From Polynucleobacter sp. JS-Safj-400b-B2 (GTDB lineage: Bacteria > Pseudomonadota > Gammaproteobacteria > Burkholderiales > Burkholderiaceae): a stretch of 64,000 nucleotides of DNA. The translations under genes and the position numbers were made by a program. The stretch lies in contig NZ_JACVPJ010000005.1 in the NCBI RefSeq assembly GCF_018881975.1, positions 1 to 64,000 of the forward strand, written 5' to 3'. Of the stretch, positions 1 through 7,276 are shown piece by piece. The notes beneath the pieces are model-generated. The model did no database searches and was not told the origin of the DNA. It saw only the letters and a program-made list of their open reading frames with translations. Each line of letters begins with the position of its first letter. The stretch's first letter is position 1.

Positions 1-108
1 AGGCTACTCAGAGAGGGCAAAATAGCGTCAAATCTTAGAAAAATCAGACAGACTTCGTAAAAAATAAATAGGGAAATATTTTTGCGGCGTTCTTCAGGCT
101 AATTTTGA

Positions 109-318
109 TTTAATCTGCGCTTCCCTAACGGCAATCTTTTGGCTGACGGCGATACCGTTACCCTCATTAAAGACCTCAAAGTAAAAGGCTCTTCCACTAC
201 GCTTAAGGTCGGTACCAAGATCAAAGGCATTCGCCTCGTGTCTGGAGACCATGAAGTCGATTGCAAAACAGAAGCTGGCAATATGTTGCTTAAGGCCTGC
301 TTTCTGAAAAAAGCCTAA
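109..318 (+). pseudogene. PhnA/YjdM-family C-terminal remnant without a start
   Basis: Read on the plus strand, this stretch encodes an open frame containing [20 protein letters not shown] and DCKTEAGN and ending in FLKKA-TAA. This is the beta-rich C-terminal domain typical of PhnA/YjdM proteins. The frame is closed upstream by TGA at 106-108. No ATG, GTG or TTG is available before the conserved NGN motif, and the zinc-ribbon half of long PhnA proteins is absent. Short PhnA homologues begin just before NGN, so only a few codons and the start may be missing. Either the 5' end was lost by rearrangement or a non-canonical start is used. The domain itself carries no visible frameshift or stop. 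Confidence 0.6.
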
Positions 319-356
319 AACCATTTGGCATCTAGGCTTTTGACTACTGACTGAAC

Positions 357-572
357 TTAAGAGGCCGCCTTTTTTAAGACGGCATAAATCTGATCCTTCA
401 GAAGTAGCTTTTCCTTTTTTAAGATCTCAATTTCTTCCGGAGTACTTGGCTCGCTGTGCGCTTCCATTCTCTGGATCTTCTGATCTAAATTATTGTGCTT
501 ATCAAATAAATGCGAGAAATGACGGTCAGACGTTTTTAACCTGGTAATGAGTTCGCGATATTCGGGAAACAT
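357..572 (-). CDS. YdcH/DUF465 family small protein
   Basis: A 71-residue protein beginning MFPEYRELITRLK, with HFSHLFDKHNNLDQKI in the middle and a Lys/Glu-rich helical C-terminus. This is the characteristic pattern of the YdcH-like DUF465 family: short, all-helical, cytosolic, of unknown biochemical role. Length matches the family. It is convergent with the PhnA remnant. The adjacent plus-strand histone-like gene begins about 220 bp away in the opposite direction, so the two are divergent and probably have separate promoters in between. Family assignment is by sequence pattern; no function is inferred. Confidence 0.85.
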   Translation of the reverse strand: MFPEYRELITRLKTSDRHFSHLFDKHNNLDQKIQRMEAHSEPSTPEEIEILKKEKLLLKDQIYAVLKKAAS

Positions 573-789
573 AGAACCTCTTGATATTTGGGTTGTACAA
601 AACTACGTACTTTTAGTGTAGCAATCCTCCATTTCAAGAACAATCACTTCCTTCATCTATTTATTTCATCCCTCCCCTTGCAATCCGCAGGAAAAACCCC
701 ACATTGGAAAGATAAATTCCTACAGAATTTTGCAGTAATATCAGTAAGTGCATTAAGCACAATAACTACCAAAAGAAGGGTAATAAACC

Positions 790-1668
790 ATGGCTACAAA
801 GAAGTCTCCAGCAAAAAAGAAAGTAGCTACCAAGGTGGTAAAAAAAGCCCCCGCTAAAAAAGCTGTCAAAAACGTTGTCGCCAAGAAAGTGGCAAGTAAA
901 AAGACGGTCAAAACGGTAGTAAAAAAACCAGTGGCTAAGAAAGTGGCTGCAAAGAAGCCGGCTGCCAAAAAAGTAGCCGTTAAGAAATCACTGGCAAAAA
1001 AACCTGCGGCTAAAAAGCCAGCAGCTAAAAAAGTTGCCAAAAAGACTGTTCAATCAGCTTCATCTAAAGCTCCAAAGGTAGATCAATATGGTCTCGAGCA
1101 AGATGATGAGTTTTACGGTCTTTATTTTGCAAAGTCCACCAACAAGGGATTGGTTGAGGTAAAACCTTGCACCTTCTCACTCATGTATTGGTGGAAAGGC
1201 TTGCTTGGATATCCTGACATGATCGAGATATCCAAGGGAAGCAATACTGCGATGTTGCAGTTTGAATCTACCTTTGGTGGTGGCGATTCTGGTGAGACAG
1301 AGTTAACTGAAAAAGATGTTCTGGATATTGATCACATCATTGAAGTAGATGAAGAAGAAATGATGATCTCCCTCTACTCCTATGTACCTATTCCAGTACC
1401 CGAGAAATTGGTTGGGGCCTTAAGTCTTGCTGTTCTCAATATCAATCCAGAAACTCGCTACGGTAACCTAGAAATCTGCCCGACTGAGAATGAAGAAGGT
1501 GTAACTGAGCATTTCTTGCGCTATCGTGCTGCAACCTATTTGCGCGGCATCAAGTCAGGCAAAGTGGAAGCTATCGAAAGCATGGTTACGAATGGTTCAG
1601 AATTCTTTGGTCTCGCCTTAGATGCAATGTGTGTAAATAAGTCCATCAAGAAGTGGCTGCTAAGCTAA
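790..1668 (+). CDS. histone H1-like Lys/Ala tail fused to an acidic YbjN-like domain
   Basis: A 292-residue protein of two very different halves. Residues 1 to about 97 are almost only Lys, Ala, Val and Pro in AAKKPAAKK-type repeats, like the C-terminal tails of histone H1 and of bacterial AlgP/HctB-like nucleoid proteins, and should bind nucleic acid or polyphosphate. From about residue 98 it becomes a normal globular, acidic sequence (EVDEEEMMISLYSYVPIPVP, then NLEICPTENEEG) ending at 292. The order of strands and helices resembles YbjN / type III chaperone-like domains, but this is a weak inference. The start is supported by an AGAAGGG Shine-Dalgarno 8-14 bases upstream. The fusion order (basic tail first) is unusual. 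Confidence 0.75.
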   Translation: MATKKSPAKKKVATKVVKKAPAKKAVKNVVAKKVASKKTVKTVVKKPVAKKVAAKKPAAKKVAVKKSLAKKPAAKKPAAKKVAKKTVQSASSKAPKVDQYGLEQDDEFYGLYFAKSTNKGLVEVKPCTFSLMYWWKGLLGYPDMIEISKGSNTAMLQFESTFGGGDSGETELTEKDVLDIDHIIEVDEEEMMISLYSYVPIPVPEKLVGALSLAVLNINPETRYGNLEICPTENEEGVTEHFLRYRAATYLRGIKSGKVEAIESMVTNGSEFFGLALDAMCVNKSIKKWLLS

Positions 1669-1704
1669 TTGAGCACTAACAAATGGCGGAGTGACTACCC
1701 GCCA

Positions 1705-1968
1705 CTATCTACAAAGATAGATATAAGTTAAGGGAAAACGGTCATTGACCGTTTTTCTGCTTTCTAGAATCGTTACTGTTCTTTTACCCTGCTTCTTGCA
1801 CTCTGCAAGAGCTGCTTCCTGAGCCTCGCTTTCCTTGGCAGTCTTAGGCGCATGAACCCCAATCGTTCCGTCAGATTGTTGATAGACGCCAAAATCACTT
1901 TGTGGTGTGGAACAAGCAAACAAGCCAAAGCCCAATCCCAGGAACATCGCTTTATTTAAGACTTTCAT
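1705..1968 (-). CDS. small putative lipoprotein
   Basis: An 87-residue protein with a Lys start, a hydrophobic segment (MFLGLGFGLFAC) and a lipobox LFAC-S, so Cys19 is the likely lipidated residue. The mature part contains SDFGVYQQSDGTIGVHAP and a Cys pair (one in AECKKQGK and one near the end, YLCR) that could form a disulfide in the periplasm. Nothing else identifies it. Its last codons overlap the terminator hairpin of the convergent histone-like gene, a compaction seen again at 39211. Confidence 0.65.
   Translation of the reverse strand: MKVLNKAMFLGLGFGLFACSTPQSDFGVYQQSDGTIGVHAPKTAKESEAQEAALAECKKQGKRTVTILESRKTVNDRFPLTYIYLCR
1735..1760 (+). terminator. Terminator of the histone-like gene
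   Basis: Perfect inverted repeat with arms 1735-1744 and 1746-1755 (core CGGTC / GACCG) followed by T residues, about 70 bases after the stop of the upstream gene. A weaker hairpin lies at 1684-1704 (TGGCGG / CCGCCA). The hairpin sits inside the last codons of the convergent lipoprotein gene. Confidence 0.6.
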
Positions 1969-2342
1969 TTAATCTCCATGATTTCTTTGATCTTAAAGCA
2001 CCTAGAGTGAAGACGAGCAGAGACCCTGCTGCTGTTGTTTATTTCATTGTTTACTTCGTTGTTTATTTCTAATATTTTTGATTTTTTGCAGTAGTGATTC
2101 GTTTGAAACGACCGGTCAACTTGGTTAACCTCACATCTGTGATAGATTTCTTTTAAAGAGCGTACTAACAGTCTCCACATCTGCGGTAAAACTTTACGTC
2201 CGTACGCTCTTTAATGCTGCGGGCGAACCCTCAGCGAATTATCACTATATTCTTTAATTCCTCAAAAGTCAAGGGTTTACCCTGATATTTATCAAATATA
2301 TTTCAGAGGTGAACTTCATCAAGCTCACGCTCCATTCATAAT
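1969..2342. other. Palindrome-rich intergenic region
   Basis: This 374-base gap between the lipoprotein gene and the end of the ars operon holds three 12-bp tandem repeats at 2035-2070 (TTGTTTATTTC-type). It also holds short palindromes at 2100-2110, 2110-2117 (GACCGGTC), 2123-2130 (GGTTAACC) and 2131-2142 (TCACATCTGTGA), and a 13-bp perfect inverted repeat with arms 2153-2165 and 2202-2214 (core GAGCGTAC / GTACGCTC). Hairpins follow at 2216-2235 (GGG-CGAA-CCC) and 2272-2283 (AGGG-TTTA-CCCT). A 71-codon open frame at 1965-2180 is possible but unconvincing. A structured RNA or a complex termination/regulatory region is more likely. Confidence 0.5.
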
Positions 2343-3395
2343 TTAGTTATTAGGGGATAGAAAAAACTTTTCCCTAAACCAAAGAGCCACTGAGACTAAG
2401 CCAACCATGATTGGCACCTCAACTAAGGGCCCTATCACTGCGGCAAATGCCGCTCCTGAATCAATGCCAAATACAGCGATAGCTACTGCAATAGCTAGTT
2501 CAAAGTTATTGCTAGACGCCGTAAACGATAAAGTACAGCAGCGCCTGTATTCAATACCCATCTTGATGGTGATAAAGAACGTCAGCAAGAACATCGCCAC
2601 AAAGAAGACTAGTAATGGAATAGCAATAGTGATTACATCCATTGGCAACTGAAGAATTAACTTACCTTTCAAGCTAAACATCACCACGATCGTAAAGAGC
2701 AAGGCTATTAATGTGAGTTTGCCAATTCTAGGAACGAAAGTATTTTGATACCACTCTCTCGATACAAATTTAAGCGCAATATACCTAGTCAGAAATCCTG
2801 CAACACATGGAACTCCCAAATAGATTGCAACTGTCTTAGCGATCTCAGCAATAGTGATATTGACAACAGAGCCTGCAAAGCCAAAATAGGGCGGCAGAAC
2901 AGTTAAGAAAAAATAGGCGTAGAAGCTAAAGAATAGGACTTGAAAGACCGCATTAAAGGCAACTAAGCCGGCTGCATACTCTGTAGAGCCTTTAGCAATA
3001 TCGTTCCATACAATGACCATCGCAATACAAGGTGCAATGCCAATTAATATCAAGCCAGCCATGTACTCAGGCTGGTTAGGCACAAAGAGGATGGCCAAAA
3101 AGAACATTAAGGTTGGCGCCACAATCCAATTCAGCAGAAATGCCAAACCAAATATACGTTTGTCTCTGAATACATCTGGCAAGTCTTCGTACTTCACCTT
3201 GGCAAAGGGTGGATACATCATCAATATCAACCCAATCGCTATTGGGATATTGGTTGTGCCAGACTGAAAGGAATTAATAAACCCCTCTACCCCCGGCACA
3301 AAATACCCAAAGCCAATACCTACTGCCATGGCAGTAAATATCCAAACAGTGAGATATCGATCTAAAAAAGAAAGCTTGCTAGTAACAGTACTCAT
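2343..3395 (-). CDS. acr3: ACR3-family arsenite efflux permease
   Basis: A 350-residue polytopic membrane protein with about ten hydrophobic segments, the family length for ACR3 (bile/arsenite/riboflavin transporter superfamily). Recognisable blocks are [17 protein letters not shown], which carries the conserved membrane Cys needed for arsenite transport, and the [18 protein letters not shown] segment near the C-terminus. It should expel As(III), driven by the proton-motive force. Its ATG overlaps the arsC stop in an ATGA junction (3392-3395), so it is the third gene of an arsR-arsC-acr3 operon on the minus strand. It is sometimes labelled arsB, but it belongs to ACR3, not to the ArsB family. 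Confidence 0.93.
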   Translation of the reverse strand: MSTVTSKLSFLDRYLTVWIFTAMAVGIGFGYFVPGVEGFINSFQSGTTNIPIAIGLILMMYPPFAKVKYEDLPDVFRDKRIFGLAFLLNWIVAPTLMFFLAILFVPNQPEYMAGLILIGIAPCIAMVIVWNDIAKGSTEYAAGLVAFNAVFQVLFFSFYAYFFLTVLPPYFGFAGSVVNITIAEIAKTVAIYLGVPCVAGFLTRYIALKFVSREWYQNTFVPRIGKLTLIALLFTIVVMFSLKGKLILQLPMDVITIAIPLLVFFVAMFLLTFFITIKMGIEYRRCCTLSFTASSNNFELAIAVAIAVFGIDSGAAFAAVIGPLVEVPIMVGLVSVALWFREKFFLSPNN

Positions 3396-3871
3396 AATTT
3401 GGTGTGAATTTCTTTTAGGCTCATGGAATCCAATTTATCCAATGGCATTGCAGCAAGAATATCAATACGCTTCTTGAGTCCGTTCATGACCTCAACAAAG
3501 GCCGTCTTCTTCGCTATATCGGTGCCCTCTACTCTTGATGGATCAGGAAAGCCCCAATGTGCAGTTACCGGATTACCCGGCCAGAATGGGCACTGTTCAC
3601 CAGCAGCATTATCACAAACCGTGATGATGAAATCCATCTGAGCTGCATCGGGCAAGCCAAATACATCCCAGCTTTTAGACTTTAACTTTTCGGGGTCCAT
3701 CCCCATCTCGACAGCTAATTCTCTTGCAATGGGATTAACACTGCTGCCTGGAGTTGATCCCGCCGAGTAACCCGCAAACTTGCCACTAGGATGAGTCGAT
3801 GCCAATGCCTCGCCTAGAATGGAGCGAGCAGAGTTATGTGTACATAGGAAGAGAATATTGAACTGCTTCAT
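3392..3871 (-). CDS. arsC: thioredoxin-coupled type arsenate reductase
   Basis: A 159-residue low-molecular-weight tyrosine-phosphatase-like ArsC. The phosphate/arsenate loop is CTHNSARS at residues 10-17 (CX5R with Cys10 as nucleophile). Two further Cys, in [10 protein letters not shown] (about 86 and 94), correspond to the relay cysteines of thioredoxin-linked reductases. It reduces As(V) to As(III) for export by the downstream acr3 product. It overlaps arsR upstream and acr3 downstream by 4 bases each (ATGA), indicating translational coupling. A paralogue with the same motifs lies at 17063-17560. Confidence 0.93.
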   Translation of the reverse strand: MKQFNILFLCTHNSARSILGEALASTHPSGKFAGYSAGSTPGSSVNPIARELAVEMGMDPEKLKSKSWDVFGLPDAAQMDFIITVCDNAAGEQCPFWPGNPVTAHWGFPDPSRVEGTDIAKKTAFVEVMNGLKKRIDILAAMPLDKLDSMSLKEIHTKL

Positions 3872-4197
3872 TTAGCCTTGGCCTTTTTAATAATCGTTAC
3901 TGGTGCACATGCTTTTCCACCACAGCAGTTTTCAAGCAAGAACCCGCTTAACTCTTGAACCAAGCTGGCATTAGGTCGATAAATGAGATTACGACTCTGG
4001 CGTTCTACTGACAATAAATCAGCCCCCACCAACTCCTTTAGATGAAAGCTGAGTGTGGCATTGGCTACCCCCAGTTTTTCAATAATCTCACCAGGCGTTA
4101 AGCCCGCATCACCTCGCTGCACCACTAAGCGAAAGATATTTAAACGGGTTTCCTGACCCAAAGCCAGAAATACATTGATGGCATCTGTATTTTTCAT
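3868..4197 (-). CDS. arsR: ArsR-family arsenite-responsive repressor
   Basis: A 109-residue winged-helix repressor of the ArsR/SmtB family: GQETRLNIFRLVVQRGDAGLTPGEI followed by the recognition region NATLSFHLKELVGADLL. As(III) sensing is probably by the C-terminal Cys group ENCCGGKAC (Cys91, Cys92, Cys97). This resembles the C-terminal CC-x5-C arrangement known for Acidithiobacillus-type ArsR rather than the N-terminal CVC of plasmid R773 ArsR. It is the first gene of arsR-arsC-acr3, and the AT-rich region just upstream (4198-4230) is the likely operator and promoter. Confidence 0.92.
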   Translation of the reverse strand: MKNTDAINVFLALGQETRLNIFRLVVQRGDAGLTPGEIIEKLGVANATLSFHLKELVGADLLSVERQSRNLIYRPNASLVQELSGFLLENCCGGKACAPVTIIKKAKAK

Positions 4198-4366
4198 ATT
4201 TCCAATTATATAGAAATATATATTTCATATTCATGACAATCAATGCCCCATAAATGGCATATATTTGTCATGAACACTTGAAAATAGCATGAATAAAACG
4301 TAGGATTTGCTAAGATTCATTTCAAATTCAATAATCTACGAGATTCATACCTAAATAAGGAAAATC
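4198..4366. promoter_or_regulatory. Divergent control region of ars operon and histone-like/PPK2 operon
   Basis: Next to arsR is an AT-rich, nearly symmetric stretch (ATATAGAAATATATATTTCATAT), a good candidate ArsR operator. Beyond it lies a nested dyad: TCATGACAA at 4231-4239 pairs with TTGTCATGA at 4265-4273, and ATGCC at 4243-4247 pairs with GGCAT at 4256-4260. For the plus-strand gene, AAGGA precedes ATG 4367 by a few bases. The TGTCAT half-sites resemble PhoB heptamers, but they are arranged as an inverted repeat, not as the direct repeat PhoB uses. Confidence 0.5.
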
Positions 4367-4642
4367 ATGAGCCAAAAGAAACTAGTTAAGCAACTACTAA
4401 AAAAGCTCGATAAATTAGAGTCTGATAGAGAAAAGCTCATAGATAAGCTTGCAAAAGCATTGGATAAGCTAGATAAGAAAGTGGCTACCAAAAAAGTACC
4501 CGCCAAGAAAGTGGTAGCCAAGAAAGTGCCTTCTAAGAAGGCTCCAGCGAAAAAGACGGCAGCTAAGAAGGTGCCGACTAAAAAGGTGCCAGCTAAAAAG
4601 GTGCCAGCTAAAAAAGTAGTTAGTACAACCGAAGCAAACTAA
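4367..4642 (+). CDS. small histone H1-like Lys-rich protein with coiled-coil head
   Basis: A 91-residue protein. Residues 1 to about 41 form a charged amphipathic helix (LLKKLDKLESDREKLIDKL) with heptad Leu spacing. Residues 42-91 are KKVPAKK / KKVVAKK repeats like the tails of histone H1-like proteins. The stop codon shares one base with the start of the following PPK2 gene (TAATG at 4640-4644), so the two are translationally coupled. Lys-rich tails bind both DNA and polyphosphate, so a role in holding polyphosphate or nucleoid near the kinase is plausible but unproven. A larger relative lies at 790-1668. Confidence 0.75.
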   Translation: MSQKKLVKQLLKKLDKLESDREKLIDKLAKALDKLDKKVATKKVPAKKVVAKKVPSKKAPAKKTAAKKVPTKKVPAKKVPAKKVVSTTEAN

Positions 4643-5415
4643 TGGGCCAAAAAAGTAAAGATAAGCTAGAGCAATCTGGCTATGATGAACAACTTCGCCT
4701 GTTACAAATTGAATTAGTAAAATTACAAAATAGCCTAATCAGTAATGGTGATCAGATATTGCTCATTCTTGAGGGCCGCGATACGGCCGGTAAAGATGGC
4801 ACTATTAAAGTGATTAACCAACATTTAAGCCCTAGAGAAACTCGTGTGGTTGCTCTAGGCAAGCCATCAGATGCCGAAGCTGCGGAATGGTATTTTCAAC
4901 GCTATGTTGCACAGCTGCCTAAGAAAGGTGAGCTTGTTCTATTCAATCGAAGTTGGTACAACCGTGCTGGCGTTGAAGTGGTGATGAACTTTTGCACCAA
5001 AGAACAATACGCTAACTTCATGGGAACTGTAAATGCGTTTGAGTCCATTCTGGCTAGCTCAGGCATGACCATTCTCAAATACTATTTAGACATTTCCAAG
5101 AAAGAACAGGCCCTCCGTCTTGCCGATAGAGCCAAAGATCCTCTGAAGCAATGGAAGATCAGTCCAATAGATCAGCAAGCGCAAATTAATTGGAATGCCT
5201 ATAGCAAGTGTAGAGATGACATGCTTGAAAAAACCAGCTCCAAAGATGCGCCCTGGATTATCGTGAAGGCAAACGATAAAAAAGTAGCCCACATCAATAT
5301 GATTCAAGATCTTCTATCTAGAGTTTCTTATCCAGGCAAAGATGAGAGCCTACTGAAGGCTGATAAAGACATCACCTTCAAGTGGGATGGCAATTTATCT
5401 AAGCTTGAAAAATAA
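4642..5415 (+). CDS. ppk2: polyphosphate kinase 2 family nucleotide phosphotransferase
   Basis: A 257-residue single-domain PPK2. Walker A is EGRDTAGKDGT (residues 44-54). Walker B-like FNRSWYNRAG is at 101-110, followed by the lid region with LKQWKISPID. PPK2 enzymes transfer phosphate between polyphosphate and nucleotides. This copy has Asp after GK in Walker A (GKDGT) and Asn instead of Asp before RSWY. As I recall, GKDGT and FNRS occur in class III PPK2 that accept AMP, while the SWYNRAG stretch is class I-like, so substrate preference is uncertain. It is the second gene of an operon with a Lys-rich protein and converges on another PPK2 with only 4 bases between stops. Confidence 0.9.
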   Translation: MGQKSKDKLEQSGYDEQLRLLQIELVKLQNSLISNGDQILLILEGRDTAGKDGTIKVINQHLSPRETRVVALGKPSDAEAAEWYFQRYVAQLPKKGELVLFNRSWYNRAGVEVVMNFCTKEQYANFMGTVNAFESILASSGMTILKYYLDISKKEQALRLADRAKDPLKQWKISPIDQQAQINWNAYSKCRDDMLEKTSSKDAPWIIVKANDKKVAHINMIQDLLSRVSYPGKDESLLKADKDITFKWDGNLSKLEK

Positions 5416-5419
5416 GTCT

Positions 5420-6325
5420 TTAGAAGACCTCAGGTACGTACATCTCAGGAGGCACTGGCCCGCGTAAATAGTCTGGGTTATGAACGCGCTCAGGCAAACT
5501 GATCATGGGATGATCAATTTCTTTATAAGGAATTTGATTTAGTAAATGGGTGATGCAATTTAAACGAGCTTTTTTCTTATCATTGGCAGCAACCACCCAC
5601 CAAGGTGCTTCAGGAATATGCGTACGTTCCAGCATAGTTTCTTTGGCTTTGGTGTAAGCCTCCCAGAGCCTTCTTGCCTCTAGGTCCATTGGACTTAGCT
5701 TCCATTGCTTTAATGGATCGTGGATACGCATCATGAAACGGTTGTATTGCTCTTCGTCAGAAATGGAGAACCAATATTTGATGAGAATAATTCCAGAGCT
5801 GATCATCATGCGCTCAAGATCGGGAACCGTTCTAAGAAATTCTTCATACTCGTAATCGGTACAGAATCCCATTACTCTTTCAACGCCAGCACGGTTGTAC
5901 CAGCTTCTATCAAACAAAACAATCTCGCCACCAGCTGGCAGGTGGGAAATATATCTTTGGAAATACCATTGGGTTTTCTCGCGCTCATTAGGAGCCGGCA
6001 GGGCAACAACCTTACATACGCGGGGATTCAGTCGCTGAGTAATTCGCTTGATGGCGCCGCCCTTACCTGCAGAATCTCTTCCTTCAAATAAGACCGCTAC
6101 TTTGAGCTTATTGGCTACAACCCAGTCTTGGAGCTTTACCAACTCGCCCTGGAGTCTGAAGAGCTCGCGGAAGTAAACATTGCGTGGAATCTCGGAGTTT
6201 TCATCACCATCTTGAGATAAGCGATCATCATCGAGCTCCATTTCAAGCTCTTCATCCATGCTGTCAAGGATCTCTTCTTGAGCACGTCGGTACCACTCGG
6301 CCATTTCTGCATGCTTTGATGTCAT
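5420..6325 (-). CDS. ppk2: polyphosphate kinase 2, class I-like
   Basis: A 301-residue PPK2 with an acidic N-terminal extension of about 50 residues (MDEELEMELDDDRLSQDGDE) before the kinase fold. Walker A is EGRDSAGKGGAI (81-92) and Walker B is FDRSWYNRAGVERVMGF (138 onward), both canonical class I sequences. LKQWKLSPMD marks the lid. It should interconvert nucleoside di- and triphosphates using polyphosphate. Start choice is supported by an AGGAGC Shine-Dalgarno. It lies tail-to-tail with the first PPK2 and just downstream of the PlsC-like gene, with about 50 bases between. Confidence 0.93.
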   Translation of the reverse strand: MTSKHAEMAEWYRRAQEEILDSMDEELEMELDDDRLSQDGDENSEIPRNVYFRELFRLQGELVKLQDWVVANKLKVAVLFEGRDSAGKGGAIKRITQRLNPRVCKVVALPAPNEREKTQWYFQRYISHLPAGGEIVLFDRSWYNRAGVERVMGFCTDYEYEEFLRTVPDLERMMISSGIILIKYWFSISDEEQYNRFMMRIHDPLKQWKLSPMDLEARRLWEAYTKAKETMLERTHIPEAPWWVVAANDKKKARLNCITHLLNQIPYKEIDHPMISLPERVHNPDYLRGPVPPEMYVPEVF

Positions 6326-6376
6326 TGGTTTTTGCTCCTAGTAATAGATTTATAGCTAGAAATAATGACACATTTA

Positions 6377-7171
6377 TTAAATCAGACGATGATTCCCTTT
6401 TAAATGATTGGAAATAGCCTCTTGGCTATTCAAGGCAAGCCACTTGCGATCTTTAGATGCCTCTGGGCTTGCTCCTGAGGGCGAAATAAAGCTTAATTCA
6501 ACCACTAGATTCCGATCTCCTAAGATCTTCGCCATGGACCCCAAAAGTCCCATGTCCCCAATAAATGCTGCCACCTCGCTTCTAGCGCCACTCCCCTTGG
6601 ATTGGTAGGAGATGGCTAGTGAATAGACTGGCACCTGAGCGATAACGGCCGATTCAAATAAATTAGGCTTAAATGGGAGAACGCCCTCACCTACTGTAGA
6701 TGTGCCTTCTGGAAAAATACAGACGGATTGGGTTTTCAGTACATCGCTAACTTCGCTAGCCACATACTTTCCATGACGGGCGCTATCACGCTTAATGAAT
6801 ACTGTACCCAATTGCTTGGCCATCCATCCAAATACTGGCCAGCCCTCCACATCCGATTTAGCTACAAATCGAATAGGCCTGAATGCATTAATCGCATGAA
6901 TATCCATCCAAGAGATATGATTTGATGCCAGTAGATATGGAGTAGAGGGAAGTATCTCCTGATTCTGCAGTCTTATGGTAATTCCAAAAACATCTAATAG
7001 TCTTCTTGACCAATTTTGAATCAGTTTATTTTTGGTTTCCTGGGTAGCAAATGGAAATCGAAAAGACAGCGTTAACAATCCACCGATCACATGACCCCAT
7101 ACCAGAATCCAAGACCATAGAGTGGCCAAGCGCCCCAAAGGGGAATATTTTATGGTTTGATTCTGACTCAT
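6377..7171 (-). CDS. PlsC-type lysophospholipid / lyso-ornithine lipid acyltransferase
   Basis: A 264-residue membrane-anchored acyltransferase with the PlsC hallmark motifs: NHISWMD at residues 84-90 (the NHx4D catalytic pair) and FPEGTST around residue 152 for glycerol-phosphate binding. One or two N-terminal hydrophobic segments anchor it to the inner membrane. The generic reaction is acylation of lysophosphatidic acid. Because an OlsB-type gene and a PhoB-controlled lipid operon lie next to it on the opposite strand, it may instead be OlsA, which acylates lyso-ornithine lipid. The sequence alone does not separate the two. A weak -10 (TATATT) lies upstream on the minus strand. Confidence 0.85.
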   Translation of the reverse strand: MSQNQTIKYSPLGRLATLWSWILVWGHVIGGLLTLSFRFPFATQETKNKLIQNWSRRLLDVFGITIRLQNQEILPSTPYLLASNHISWMDIHAINAFRPIRFVAKSDVEGWPVFGWMAKQLGTVFIKRDSARHGKYVASEVSDVLKTQSVCIFPEGTSTVGEGVLPFKPNLFESAVIAQVPVYSLAISYQSKGSGARSEVAAFIGDMGLLGSMAKILGDRNLVVELSFISPSGASPEASKDRKWLALNSQEAISNHLKGNHRLI

Positions 7172-7212
7172 ATGAGTTAAGAATATAAATCAATTGTTAA
7201 AAAATAGCGGTA

Positions 7213-7252
7213 TCGTCATAAAACTGTCGTAGAACTGTCATGCTAGTTTCAT
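7213..7252 (+). promoter_or_regulatory. PhoB site with four heptamers
   Basis: Heptamers start at 7213 (TCGTCAT), 7224 (CTGTCGT), 7235 (CTGTCAT) and 7246 (GTTTCAT), exactly 11 bp apart. The central 18 bases CTGTCGTAGAACTGTCAT (7224-7241) match 14 of 18 positions of the E. coli Pho box. Twelve bases after the last heptamer is TAATAC (7265-7270), a plausible -10 element, the same spacing as at the phoA box. It faces plcP. Confidence 0.8.
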
Positions 7253-7276
7253 AGTCAGTAGGCTTAATACTGTTTC

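Noticed and set aside
588..857. 89-codon plus-strand frame before the histone-like gene
   Set aside because: Overlaps the real gene in another frame, has no family features, and the true start at 790 has a Shine-Dalgarno.
753..1040. 95-codon minus-strand frame opposite the Lys/Ala tail
   Set aside because: A Phe/Leu/Thr-rich shadow of AAG/GCN codons in the histone-like gene.
1965..2180. 71-codon minus-strand frame overlapping the lipoprotein start
   Set aside because: Composition is odd (Asn-Glu repeats from a tandem repeat, scattered Cys/His), and it lies in a palindrome-rich gap. Non-coding structure explains it better.
4642..5415. Asn in place of Walker B Asp considered as an inactivating change
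   Set aside because: As far as I recall, FNRS is normal in class III PPK2, so it is more likely a class difference than loss of function.
6326..6376. GTGTCAT upstream of the minus-strand PPK2 considered as a PhoB site
   Set aside because: Only one heptamer; the second position 11 bp on does not match.
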